Origin: JAEINY01 sp942490535
GTDB lineage: Bacteria > Bacteroidota > Bacteroidia > Bacteroidales > Marinilabiliaceae
DNA: 64,000 nucleotides
Assembly: GCA_942490535.1 (NCBI GenBank)
Contig: CALNXQ010000002.1
Span: 930,001 to 994,000 of the forward strand
Direction of reading: 5' to 3'
The notes under the pieces are model-generated. The model was given only the letters and a program-made list of their open reading frames with translations. It made no database searches and was not told the origin of the DNA. The position numbers were made by a program, and so were the translations under genes. This document shows, in pieces, positions 18,280-30,698 of this stretch (positions are counted from its first letter, which is position 1; each line of letters begins with the position of its first letter).

Positions 18280-18287
18280 GCCCCAGG
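18280..18287 (+). repeat. Right target-site duplication of the IS66 element
   Basis: GCCCCAGG directly follows the right inverted repeat and equals 16202-16209. Confidence 0.95.
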
Positions 18288-18380
18288 CTCAGCGCCGGGC
18301 TTTCCGCTCCTACTCCTCGCCAGAAAATCCCATTTTAAACAGGTCATTTGGCATCGCTGCGGGGTATCCGCTGCAATCCC
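18288..18380 (-). repeat. Two related GC-rich repeat units next to IS66
   Basis: On the minus strand, units of 29 bases at 18352-18380 and 18288-18316 share the pattern GGnnTnGnAGCGGAnAnCCCG. They lie 64 bases apart. The second abuts the IS66 target site. The region is much richer in GC than its surroundings and can form stems. I have seen similar AGCGGA-A-CCCG motifs in intergenic DNA of Bacteroidota, but cannot verify a family here. Confidence 0.55.
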
Positions 18381-18522
18381 TGCCCGAATACCAGAACCAC
18401 CTGCATAACCCCTCAAACAATCGGCATACGCAGTCACACTTCCCCAAATCCGAAGAGGTAGCACTGCCCGGTGGCCCCTAAGCTACTTTGATAAGCTACC
18501 CAATCCCACACAGCCTGGCATC

Positions 18523-18800
18523 TCATCCCATATAATCGCGGAAAACCAGCCACCAACGCCCGTTAGTCACCACACCCACGCCGTCGAGGTACCATAAGAA
18601 GCCGTCGATGAGGTCGCGAACAGCGTCGTTGAGCAGAAGCAAGCCGTCGACGAGGTGGAGAAAGCCGTCAATGATATGGAGCAGGCCGTCGACGAGGTGG
18701 AGCACACCATTTTTGAGGTCACGCACGGCGTTGTTGAGCTTGCGAACAGCGTCGCCGAGCTCACGCACAGCATCATTGAGGTTGTGCACAGCATTTTTAC
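18523..18800 (-). repeat. 21-bp minisatellite encoding heptad repeats; 5' end cut by ISAon1-type element
   Basis: On the minus strand a ~93-residue frame is made almost entirely of seven-residue units such as DAVRELG, DAVRKLN, NAVRDLK, DGLLHII and DGFLHLV (about ten units, 18597-18795), then a short non-repeated tail. The period of 21 bases is plain in the DNA. The plus strand is also open through the repeats in one frame. The only start, a TTG at 18807, lies within the end of the neighbouring ISAon1-type element, so any original N-terminus is gone. If translated it would be an amphipathic coiled-coil peptide. I cannot tell whether it is a gene or a repeat. Confidence 0.55.
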
Positions 18801-18842
18801 GGACCAAGTCTAAAAGTTGGGTCTAAATATCACATTTTATTT

Positions 18843-19787
18843 TCATGCAAATATTTTTGTTAATCTAAACAGGAAAAACTTGACATCAGAAACACCTCTG
18901 AATTGTCTTCTGAATTCCTTAATTTTCGCATTAAAAGATTCTGCCGCAGCATTTGTACTTCTGCTATTGAAGAAATTGATAATGTTTTGATAGTGGGCTT
19001 CAACCGTTCTTCTGAGCACTTGAAAAGAAGGTATGTCAGAAATTTCAATCTGGTTAAACCATCTGGCCAGATGTGTCATGGCAACAGGCGCGGTCATATC
19101 GCGGCTATAAATAAGGTATAGCTGATGCGATAGGTCGTATGCCTGTTCTATATCGGGGTAATTACTAAATAGTATATTGGCTCTTTTCTCCTGCGATTCT
19201 GTCCATTTATGCATGGGCTTAAACAAGAGGTGCCGACTTCTGATCAGTAATTGCTTCATAGTATCCCCATTCTCGAAAGTAAAAGGCTTGTACTCTTTTC
19301 CATCTTTCTTAGCCTGTTTGTGTTGTTTGTTGTCCAGGTCAATGGCATCCCATCTGTGTTTAATGCGTAACTCTTGTACGGCATCGCAAGCCAGTTTTTG
19401 AACATGAAAACGATCGATAACACGGGTGGCTTTTGGAAAACATTTTTGGACAATCAGGTTCATGCTGCCAGCCATATCCAACGTTACTTCCTTGACCATA
19501 CGACGTTGGCTCCCACTGAAGTTCTCTTTTATGATTTTAATAATCTCCCCGGCCTGTGTCCCTTTAAAAATGACCACTATCGATCTTTTTTTGCCCTTCT
19601 TCGCTTTGTTGGTCAGGATGGTGTATAGTTCTCCGTTAGATAAGGCTGTTTCATCAATGGACAAATTATAACCAATGTTTTTGGGATATACCAGGTAATC
19701 TTCGGCATGTTCCTTCTGGTTCCAGTCTCTATAATTGCTTAGTTTGTTTTTGTATTGACGCTGAAAGTTGCGCCCATTGACACCCAA
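18843..19787 (-). CDS. ISAon1-type transposase, catalytic part
   Basis: The 314-residue product is the DDE domain of an ISL3-related transposase. Visible blocks are NLSIDETALSNGELYTILTN with the first Asp, VTLDMAGSMNLIVQKCFPKA with the second Asp, the DRFHVQKLA helix, and STNAAAESFNAKIKEFRRQF with the catalytic Glu. The chosen start is a TTG at 19787, but the frame is open back to just inside the end of the N-terminal frame (residues SCQSLEVYLG). The two parts may therefore be joined by a frameshift. The catalytic motifs are intact. Confidence 0.88.
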   Translation of the reverse strand: MGVNGRNFQRQYKNKLSNYRDWNQKEHAEDYLVYPKNIGYNLSIDETALSNGELYTILTNKAKKGKKRSIVVIFKGTQAGEIIKIIKENFSGSQRRMVKEVTLDMAGSMNLIVQKCFPKATRVIDRFHVQKLACDAVQELRIKHRWDAIDLDNKQHKQAKKDGKEYKPFTFENGDTMKQLLIRSRHLLFKPMHKWTESQEKRANILFSNYPDIEQAYDLSHQLYLIYSRDMTAPVAMTHLARWFNQIEISDIPSFQVLRRTVEAHYQNIINFFNSRSTNAAAESFNAKIKEFRRQFRGVSDVKFFLFRLTKIFA

Positions 19788-19818
19788 ATAAACTTCTAGA
19801 CTTTGGCAACTTATGGCA

Positions 19819-20205
19819 TTAGAATCGACTAATTTCTTTTAAAAAAGCAGCGTACTCCTCGCTCATACGAGTACCCTGTTCGATCACTTTCCAATCCCGA
19901 CTCACCTTTGTTTTTTTGCCATCAATGATTGCTTCCCAGCGCCGTCGTCTCACCTTCAATCTCACTAGCATATTCCGGATGGGATAATCTTCGATGTACC
20001 GGGCTTCCATAAAACCACAGGACTTATAGGCGTAGCCTTTGTATTCCGAGGGAATTATATTTTTTTCATCTAATGATAACTCCAGCTGTTTGTCGTAAAT
20101 ATCCTTTCCGCTGGAGCTGGTATGGTAGGATACAATGGTAAAATGATCCAATAGGCCTTCCGGGAGAAATAGAGCAAGTAACTCTTGAGTTAATCCTTCT
20201 TTCAA
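19819..20205 (-). CDS. ISAon1-type transposase, N-terminal region protein
   Basis: This 128-residue frame matches the 'N-terminal region' partner of ISAon1-type transposases, with LLALFLPEGLLDHF near the start and KVRRRRWEA towards the end. It ends 31 bases before the annotated start of the catalytic frame, and the two are offset by +1 (or -2). The start used is a TTG at 20205. The first ~10 codons, with three base changes, are repeated in the 104-bp duplicate at 20278-20381. Confidence 0.82.
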   Translation of the reverse strand: MKEGLTQELLALFLPEGLLDHFTIVSYHTSSSGKDIYDKQLELSLDEKNIIPSEYKGYAYKSCGFMEARYIEDYPIRNMLVRLKVRRRRWEAIIDGKKTKVSRDWKVIEQGTRMSEEYAAFLKEISRF

Positions 20206-20381
20206 TTTATTCGCTGATTCTATTTAACAGCAAAATAATCCTTTTTTTTCATGAGACCCAAATATTATGCGTGATCCGCAAGTAGCTCTTGAGATAATCC
20301 TTCTTTCACTTTATTCGCTGATTCTATTTAACAGCAAAATAATCCTTTTTTTTCATGAGACCCAAATATTATGCGTGATCC
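20174..20381 (-). repeat. 104-bp tandem duplication of the ISAon1-type right end
   Basis: Unit 1 (20174-20277) and unit 2 (20278-20381) differ at only a few positions (for example AGTAACTC against AGTAGCTC). Each contains the first codons of the N-terminal-region frame, the GGGTCT motif and the GGATC terminal bases. The outer unit is a solo IS end joined directly to the end of the full element. Confidence 0.9.
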
Positions 20382-20415
20382 GATCTGTAGGCGGCTCTGT
20401 GGCAGCGCCTAAACG

Positions 20416-20450
20416 TAAAAAATCCGATACTCTTGACGAATATCGGATTC
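20416..20450 (-). terminator. Terminator of the rRNA operon
   Basis: AATCCGATA (20421-20429) and TATCGGATT (20441-20449) pair around 11 bases. On the minus strand this is followed by a T tract, immediately after the 5S gene. The ISAon1 duplicate lies only ~35 bases beyond. Confidence 0.85.
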
Positions 20451-20461
20451 TCTTTTAAAAA

Positions 20462-20569
<108 letters not shown>

Positions 20570-20773
20570 ATGTCTTATCTGGTGCTTAGTATCCGGTCAG
20601 TGGTCAGTTGTTGCTACTGCCTACTCACTCTTAACTAATCACTAGTTAATCATATCAGCTCAAATCAAAATCATACCCACCTAACTACAGTGTTCAGTTA
20701 ACAACTGACAGTTCACAATTAGCAGTTCACAAAGTAACTGTTCATTGATCACTGTGCTTTGATCACTGTAAAA

Positions 20774-23572
<2,799 letters not shown>

Positions 23573-23770
23573 TACACCGTAATTGGTGTTTATGATTTTG
23601 ATTTGTTTGCCAATATGTCAATGATCGTTTTGCTGCTAATTCAGCTTGTGCTTCAATCAGTCTTTCAAAACCAATGAACCTTCTTTTCACTAAAAATGTG
23701 GATAAGTACTTTTACGTATCCTAATTATGTCTTTTCTAAAGCTCCTTTTTTTAGTCTTTAGCTAAAAAAG

Positions 23771-23844
23771 TGGAGAATAACGGAGTCGAACCGTTGACCT
23801 CCTGCGTGCAAGGCAGGCGCTCTAGCCAGCTGAGCTAATCCCCC
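23771..23844 (-). tRNA. tRNA-Ala (TGC)
   Basis: The 74-base minus-strand cloverleaf has acceptor GGGGGAT pairing with ATTCTCC, D arm TAGCTCAGCTGG, anticodon loop TTGCACG (anticodon TGC) and T arm GGTTCGACTCC. CCA is not encoded. It lies in the 16S-23S spacer. Confidence 0.97.
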
Positions 23845-23919
23845 ATTTTTCAGTGAGCAGTGAACATGAAACAGTTATCAATGCTGGTAACTGTTAACGA
23901 AACTACTGTCAACTGTTTT

Positions 23920-23996
23920 TGGTAGTCCCGGGCAGATTTGAACTGCCGACCCCTACATTATCAGTGTAGTGCTCTAACCAACTGAGCTACGGGACT
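23920..23996 (-). tRNA. tRNA-Ile (GAT)
   Basis: The 77-base minus-strand cloverleaf has acceptor AGTCCC pairing with GGGACT, D arm TAGCTCAGTTGG, anticodon GAT in CTGATAA and T arm AGTTCAAATCTG. CCA is encoded. It lies in the 16S-23S spacer, the usual Ile-Ala pair. Confidence 0.97.
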
Positions 23997-24096
23997 GTGC
24001 AGTGTCGCATCCTTCCCGTAACTGGGATGTGCTTTACTGATGTTGGATGAGTACAGGTAAAAGATACATCCTAAAAAAGGATAAAATATCTCTCCA

Positions 24097-25617
<1,521 letters not shown>

Positions 25618-25854
25618 ATAAAAAATCTTAAATACTTTCAAGATCCCTTATCCTTCTTGACTTTAGGACTTCTCTTTTACCTTCTAATTCATTATATAAT
25701 TAGGTACTTATCCAATATTTTCAAAGATCGTTTGTCAACTTCTTCAAGTTAACATCTTAGTGTAGATACATTCAGAATCGAACTGAATCTTTTAACCATT
25801 ATATCCGTATCATGCTTTTACTTTTTGTCGCAACACTCATTAGTGAAGCGGCTG

Positions 25855-25902
25855 CAAAGGTAAGTGATTTTGTTGTTTTCAACCAAATCTTTTTGGAAGT
25901 TT
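25855..25902 (-). promoter_or_regulatory. rRNA promoter P1 (most proximal)
   Basis: On the minus strand AAACTTC (25896-25902) is followed after exactly 33 bases by TACCTTTG (25855-25862) and then CAGCCGCTT. ATTTGG lies between them at the -33 position. It lies ~240 bases before 16S. Confidence 0.75.
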
Positions 25903-26026
25903 TTTTTGATTTAATTTTCGAAGTTATTTCCAATTAAATCCTACTCTCAAAATCCCTTTGTCAATACTTTCTTCATTTCGCTGCAACCCTTACTGCAACT
26001 GAATTTCGTTGTTTTGAAAGCGGCTG

Positions 26027-26074
26027 CAAAACTAGAGTTTCTTTTTTTAAACCACCAAATCTTTCCTGAAGTTT
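26027..26074 (-). promoter_or_regulatory. rRNA promoter P2
   Basis: AAACTTC (26068-26074), 33 bases, then TAGTTTTG (26027-26034) followed by CAGCCGCTT. ATTTGG lies at the same relative place as in P1. Confidence 0.75.
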
Positions 26075-26218
26075 TTTTCGTTCCTTTTTCCGGCTCCCGG
26101 TTCGCATTGCCAACCTGCTTTTAAAAGCAATCGTTTCTTCTTTAAAGATTGTTTCAGTATTTCAAAAAAATCAAAGCCTCATGGGCTTTTCAGCGTGCCT
26201 TTCCGTTCAAAGCGGGTG

Positions 26219-26266
26219 CAAAATAACGGTTACTTTTTTACATTTCCTAATGGTTGGGGGAAGTTT
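26219..26266 (-). promoter_or_regulatory. rRNA promoter P3 (distal, weaker match)
   Basis: AAACTTC (26260-26266), 33 bases, then TTATTTTG (26219-26226) followed by CACCCGCTT. The ATTTGG box of P1 and P2 is not kept, so this copy may be weaker or degenerate. Confidence 0.55.
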
Positions 26267-26439
26267 TATTTCACAAAAGGAATACTTATCTATTAATCAA
26301 CGAAATAATTTTAAATAAATTATAAGCACACTCCATCTTAACAAAATCGACAAAACTGATCCAGATTCCATTATCTATTGAAACTGTTAATCTTTACTTT
26401 TACTATATATAGACAATATAAAACTTAAGCGATTCTTAT

Positions 26440-26447
26440 TACATTTG
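26440..26447 (+). promoter_or_regulatory. -7 element of the glycosyltransferase gene
   Basis: TACATTTG lies 25 bases before the ATG at 26472. It overlaps the upstream TTG at 26445, which therefore cannot be the start. Confidence 0.6.
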
Positions 26448-26471
26448 CAATTCATCTTATTACAAGGAAGC

Positions 26472-27203
26472 ATGGGCAAAAATCTGGTAATTATCCCTAC
26501 ATATAACGAAAAAGAAAATATTGAAGCTATTATTAAAGCTATACTTAATCTTCCCAGAGAATTTGAAATCTTAATTATAGACGATGGCTCCCCGGATGGC
26601 ACTGGTAAAATCGTCAAAAATATCCAAGAGTCCCATGCAGACATTATTCATTTGATTGAAAGAGCTGGGAAGCAAGGCTTGGGGACAGCATATATTGCTG
26701 GTTTCAAATGGGCAATTGCTAACAAATATGAGTACATCTTTGAAATGGATGCTGACTTTTCCCATGACCCCAATGATTTAGTTCACTTGCATGATGCCTG
26801 CCTGAATCAAAAAGCTGATTTAGCCATTGGTTCGCGCTACATTTCAGGCGTGAATGTTGTCAACTGGCCTATGGGGCGTGTCCTCATGTCTTATTTTGCA
26901 TCGGTATATGTTCGTTTTATCACCGGAATGAAAATCATGGACACCACAGCAGGGTTTAAATGCTATCGCCGCCAGGTGTTAGAAACTATAAAGCTTGATA
27001 AAATCAGACTGAAAGGCTACGCTTTCCAGATAGAAATGAAATTTACAACCTGGAAATATGGCTTCAAAATTATTGAAGTACCTATCATTTTCACTGATCG
27101 CAAACAAGGCGCATCCAAAATGAGTGGTGGCATTTTCAACGAAGCAGTATGGGGAGTGATCAAAATGAAAATAGGCAGCTACTTCAAACAATTTGAGGTT
27201 TGA
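26472..27203 (+). CDS. Polyprenol-phosphate mannosyltransferase-like GT2 glycosyltransferase
   Basis: The 243-residue protein is a DPM1-like family 2 glycosyltransferase, which moves a sugar from a nucleotide donor to a polyprenyl phosphate at the inner membrane. Visible motifs are VIIPTYNEKENI at the start, IIDDGSPDGTG, EMDADFSHDP with the metal-binding acidic residues, GSRYISGV, and DTTAGFKCYRR. There is no C-terminal membrane domain, as in the soluble DPM1 subtype. The start at 26472 is set by the -7 element. A dihydroorotase gene follows after 51 bases, probably in the same transcript. Confidence 0.9.
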   Translation: MGKNLVIIPTYNEKENIEAIIKAILNLPREFEILIIDDGSPDGTGKIVKNIQESHADIIHLIERAGKQGLGTAYIAGFKWAIANKYEYIFEMDADFSHDPNDLVHLHDACLNQKADLAIGSRYISGVNVVNWPMGRVLMSYFASVYVRFITGMKIMDTTAGFKCYRRQVLETIKLDKIRLKGYAFQIEMKFTTWKYGFKIIEVPIIFTDRKQGASKMSGGIFNEAVWGVIKMKIGSYFKQFEV

Positions 27204-27254
27204 CAAAGTTAATAGCTTTGGATACCTTTAAACATCATCCGAAAATTTTACAGT

Positions 27255-28592
27255 ATGTCAACGATATTAATAAAAAATGCCACCATCATTAACGAGGGGG
27301 TAAAAAAAATTGGGAGCGTATTGATCAAAAATGATTTGATTGCAAACGTGATTTATGATGATACTCTTCCAGAGGCTGATAAAATAGTGGATGCAACCGG
27401 AAAATTACTGATCCCGGGAGCCATTGACGATCAGGTGCATTTCAGAGAACCCGGTCTCACCCACAAAGCAGATATCCAATCGGAATCACGCGCGGCCATT
27501 GCCGGCGGCATCACTTCCTTTATGGAAATGCCAAACACAACTCCCCAAGCAGTGACGCATGAAATTTTGGAGGAAAAATATAAGCTGGCTGCAGAAAAAT
27601 CATCTGCTAACTATTCCTTTTACATTGGCGCAACCAATGATAACATTGATGAGTTATTGAAAACAGATCCCCAAAAAGTATGTGGGATCAAAATCTTCAT
27701 GGGTTCTTCCACCGGAAACATGTTAGTAGATAATGAAAGCATCCTGGATCGAATCTTTGCAGAAAGTCAAGTACTGATCGCTACGCACTGTGAGGACGAA
27801 ACCACTATACAGGAAAACACGACCATCTACAAGAATAAATTTGGAGAAGATCTGCCCTTTAAATACCATCCGGTGATTCGCTCCGCTGAAGCTTGCTATA
27901 AATCATCAAAAAAAGCAGCTGACCTGGCTCGCAAACACAATGCCCGATTACATATCTTGCACCTGTCTACAGAAAAGGAGTTAGAGCTTTTGGATAACAG
28001 CCTTCCATTGGAGCAGAAAAAAATAACAGGTGAAGTGTGTGTCCACCACTTATGGTTTTCCGAGGAAGACTACGATAAATATGGCGCAAATATCAAATGG
28101 AATCCGGCCGTGAAATCACTAAAGGACAGGGATGCATTAAGAGCCGGACTGAACAGTGGCAAATTAGATGTGGTCGCCACCGACCATGCTCCCCACACCA
28201 AAGAAGAAAAACAAAACAAATACTTTAAAGCACCATCCGGAGGTCCCTTAGTGCAACATGCGTTAGTTGCCATGCTGGAAATGGCCAAACAAGGAATTTT
28301 CACCTACGAATTGGTTGTTGAAAAAATGTGCCATGCACCTGCTACTTTATATCAAATTGAAAAACGTGGGTATATTCGTGCAGGGTATAAAGCCGATTTA
28401 GTGTTGATTGATGAGAATAAGCAGTCGGAAGTCAACTCTGAAAACATCTTATATAAATGTGGTTGGTCGCCCTTTGAAGGCACTACCTTCTCTCACTCCG
28501 TAACCCACACTTTTATCAATGGGCAGTTGGCCTATCAGGAAGGAAAAATAAAAGAATCCATCAGAGGTGAAAGACTTACATTTGACAGATAA
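27255..28592 (+). CDS. pyrC: Dihydroorotase
   Basis: Dihydroorotase makes dihydroorotate from carbamoyl-aspartate in pyrimidine synthesis. The 445-residue protein has the metal-binding entry DDQVHFREPGLTHKAD. Further ligands and family blocks are GIKIFMGSSTGNM (carboxylated Lys), ATHCEDE, LHILHLSTEKE and VATDHAPHTKEEK (Asp with the substrate-binding region). This is the large amidohydrolase-type dihydroorotase common in Bacteroidota. Allantoinase is the main alternative, but the motifs favour dihydroorotase. A strong terminator ends the transcript. Confidence 0.93.
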   Translation: MSTILIKNATIINEGVKKIGSVLIKNDLIANVIYDDTLPEADKIVDATGKLLIPGAIDDQVHFREPGLTHKADIQSESRAAIAGGITSFMEMPNTTPQAVTHEILEEKYKLAAEKSSANYSFYIGATNDNIDELLKTDPQKVCGIKIFMGSSTGNMLVDNESILDRIFAESQVLIATHCEDETTIQENTTIYKNKFGEDLPFKYHPVIRSAEACYKSSKKAADLARKHNARLHILHLSTEKELELLDNSLPLEQKKITGEVCVHHLWFSEEDYDKYGANIKWNPAVKSLKDRDALRAGLNSGKLDVVATDHAPHTKEEKQNKYFKAPSGGPLVQHALVAMLEMAKQGIFTYELVVEKMCHAPATLYQIEKRGYIRAGYKADLVLIDENKQSEVNSENILYKCGWSPFEGTTFSHSVTHTFINGQLAYQEGKIKESIRGERLTFDR

Positions 28593-28597
28593 TATAT

Positions 28598-28622
28598 AAG
28601 GGGCTTCGGCCCCTTTTTTTTC
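28598..28622 (+). terminator. Intrinsic terminator after dihydroorotase gene
   Basis: AAGGGGC and GCCCCTT pair around the stable TTCG tetraloop (28605-28608) and run into a T tract. Confidence 0.93.
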
Positions 28623-28677
28623 CTCTAACGATGCACGGATTATCGACATAAATTACCCCGAAAATGCAGCATTCATT

Positions 28678-28685
28678 TATCTTTG
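28678..28685 (+). promoter_or_regulatory. -7 element of the 181-residue lipoprotein gene
   Basis: TATCTTTG lies 29 bases before the ATG at 28714. Confidence 0.6.
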
Positions 28686-28713
28686 TTTAATTCAAATTGA
28701 AGAACCTTGTGTT

Positions 28714-29259
28714 ATGAAGATAAAAACCAACTTCTATTACTTCGCTACCTATCTGACAGTATTTTTTATAATTGCCCTACTTTCATACAGCTGCAGCAAG
28801 CAATCAAAAAATACAGCCTCAGGGCCACTATTTGATCTGGCCGATATGGAATTAATGGCAGACTCCATCACCTACACCGTGGTTGTTAAAAACAGAGATT
28901 CACTGAATACCTGGGCCGATCAACGCCTGCGCGGTCTCAATCACAAAAAACTGGTGGATGATTTGTTTGATGCCGTTTATGAGCACAAAGCGACTCCCTA
29001 CGACTATTACACCCAACACCCCCTTTCAATCAACGACATCAAAAAATTAGAAAGTCAGGAGGATTTTTCACGTGACCGAGTGGGGCAACTTCAATTTTGC
29101 GAAGGCTGGTATTTGAATGCCGAAACACAACAGATGTATAAACAAATCCACTCGGTACTAATTGCCTACGAATTTTTCTCTTCCGATGGTGAATTAAGAG
29201 GGTACAAGGCCGCCTTTTATATTAAAATGAATAATACTGCAAATCCAAAAACTGAATAA
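28714..29259 (+). CDS. Putative lipoprotein of unknown function
   Basis: I do not recognise this gene firmly. The 181-residue product has a lipoprotein signal with lipobox LLSYSC at about residue 26. The mature part is soluble, mixed alpha/beta, with the run PLSINDIKKLESQEDFSRDR and later FCEGWYLNAETQQMYKQI and YEFFSSDGELRGYKAAFYI. The last part faintly recalls the strand pattern of gliding/PorN-type proteins, but this is too weak to name. It has its own promoter and is convergent with the aspartate kinase gene. Confidence 0.75.
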   Translation: MKIKTNFYYFATYLTVFFIIALLSYSCSKQSKNTASGPLFDLADMELMADSITYTVVVKNRDSLNTWADQRLRGLNHKKLVDDLFDAVYEHKATPYDYYTQHPLSINDIKKLESQEDFSRDRVGQLQFCEGWYLNAETQQMYKQIHSVLIAYEFFSSDGELRGYKAAFYIKMNNTANPKTE

Positions 29260-29267
29260 AAAAATCA

Positions 29268-30539
29268 TCAATTAAAATTCCAATCTGATTTTTTTACGAC
29301 ATACCTGGCGGTGCGGCGACTAATTTGCGAATCAATCACTTCTTTATTTGAAATCATCTCACGGATAGCTTCGTCAGTATAATGACGCACCGTCAACAGT
29401 TCCACATCTTTATTGTAACGCGTCAGAAAACGGTCGCCCAACTCATCAATAACCTCATCGAGGTTTCTTTTTTCATCCACACAAACCGAAAAATTGAGTG
29501 CCGATATCTGCATTAAATTCATTTTCACCCGGTGCCTGGAAAAGATACTAAAGATTTCACTCAGGTTATCCTCCATAATGAATGAAAAGTCTTTCGGCGA
29601 AACGGTAATGATGACCTGGTTACTTTTTAAGATAAACACCGGATCCATTTCCCCATTGAGCTCGGAATGCCGGATCACCGTTCCTTTGATTTCGGGCCTG
29701 ATAAACGAATTCACATACAATGGAATTTCCTTGTTTTGCAAAGGCTTTAAGGTCTTGGGATGAATTACCTGCGCCCCATAATAGGTCAATTCAATGGCTT
29801 CCCAATACGACAATTCATCCAGTTTTTTTGCTTTGGGATACCACCTGGGATCAGCATTTAAAACTCCCGGCACATCCTTCCAGATAGCCAGGTATTCGCC
29901 ATCCATCACATGGGCAATGATGGCCCCGGTATAGTCAGATCCTTCCCGCCCCAATGTGGTGGATAAGTTATTGATGGTTGATCCAATAAAACCCTGCGTA
30001 ATATACAACGACACATTCTGAAACCGGAAACGTTCCTTCATCATTTCATCCGTTAACTCCCAATCCACTCCGGCATCCCGATAGATATCATCTGTTTTCA
30101 GCACCTCCCGGATATCAACCCATTCATTGGGTTGTCCATTTGCATTCAAGTACGCACTAACAATGGCAGTACTTAAGAGTTCCCCAAACGGTACCAGCTG
30201 ATCGTATTCAAAATCATAATTTAAAGATGGCTTCGATTGCAACTTACTCCACAATTGCTCAAATAACCGGTCTATGTGAATTTGACAGGCGGATTCGACT
30301 CCCAAAAGTTCATTGCTAATCTGCTGATGATACTGCTTCACCAACTGAAAGCAATTGGTAAGCTCGTCTGTATTTCCATCGCAATAAGCCTGCACCAAAT
30401 TTTCCATGGCATTAGTGGTTTTTCCCATGGCCGAAATAACCACAATCAGATTTTCGTCCTGATTTTTGATTATCTCACTCAAATTCTTCACTCCCTTTGC
30501 ATCCTTAACCGATGCGCCGCCAAACTTAAATACTCTCAT
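29268..30539 (-). CDS. lysC: Aspartate kinase
   Basis: Aspartate kinase makes aspartyl phosphate, the first step to Lys, Thr and Met. The 423-residue enzyme starts MRVFKFGGASVKDAKGVKNL with the kinase entry motif. Other blocks are VVISAMGKTTNAME, PFGELLSTAIVSAYL, TTLGREGSDYTGAI and YWEAIELTYYGAQVIHPKTL. A C-terminal ACT-type regulatory region follows (from about residue 300). An in-frame ATG at 30572 would add 11 residues. The shorter start is preferred because the family begins at the VFKFGG strand. It is divergent from fbp. Confidence 0.93.
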   Translation of the reverse strand: MRVFKFGGASVKDAKGVKNLSEIIKNQDENLIVVISAMGKTTNAMENLVQAYCDGNTDELTNCFQLVKQYHQQISNELLGVESACQIHIDRLFEQLWSKLQSKPSLNYDFEYDQLVPFGELLSTAIVSAYLNANGQPNEWVDIREVLKTDDIYRDAGVDWELTDEMMKERFRFQNVSLYITQGFIGSTINNLSTTLGREGSDYTGAIIAHVMDGEYLAIWKDVPGVLNADPRWYPKAKKLDELSYWEAIELTYYGAQVIHPKTLKPLQNKEIPLYVNSFIRPEIKGTVIRHSELNGEMDPVFILKSNQVIITVSPKDFSFIMEDNLSEIFSIFSRHRVKMNLMQISALNFSVCVDEKRNLDEVIDELGDRFLTRYNKDVELLTVRHYTDEAIREMISNKEVIDSQISRRTARYVVKKSDWNFN

Positions 30540-30698
30540 CAGCAATTTTTTAATAACTTCATTTGGTTTCATCAGACGGATAAAATTAACAAAAAGGTTT
30601 CAAATTGCAATCATTTCCTTTCATGCACAAAAAGATGAGGCTTGTCATTTGACTATACCAATCGATTGAAGTAACTTTCAATTTAAAACCTGCTACAT

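Larger units (their letters stand above)
18801..20277 (-). mobile_element. ISAon1-type (ISL3-related) insertion sequence
   Basis: The element carries a separate N-terminal-region frame and a catalytic frame, the organisation of ISAon1-type elements in Bacteroidota. Its ends are imperfect inverted repeats: the left end reads GGACCAAG then GGGTCT at 18819-18824, and the right end, reversed, reads GGATCACG then GGGTCT with identical spacing (18 of the first 24 bases match by eye). The right end is followed by a second 104-bp copy of itself. The 8 bases flanking the two ends do not match, so no target duplication remains. Confidence 0.8.

Noticed and set aside
18276..18464. 62-codon minus-strand frame at the IS66 right edge
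   Set aside because: It is the translation of the GC-rich repeat and its TAG-side end lies within the IS, so it cannot be an original gene.
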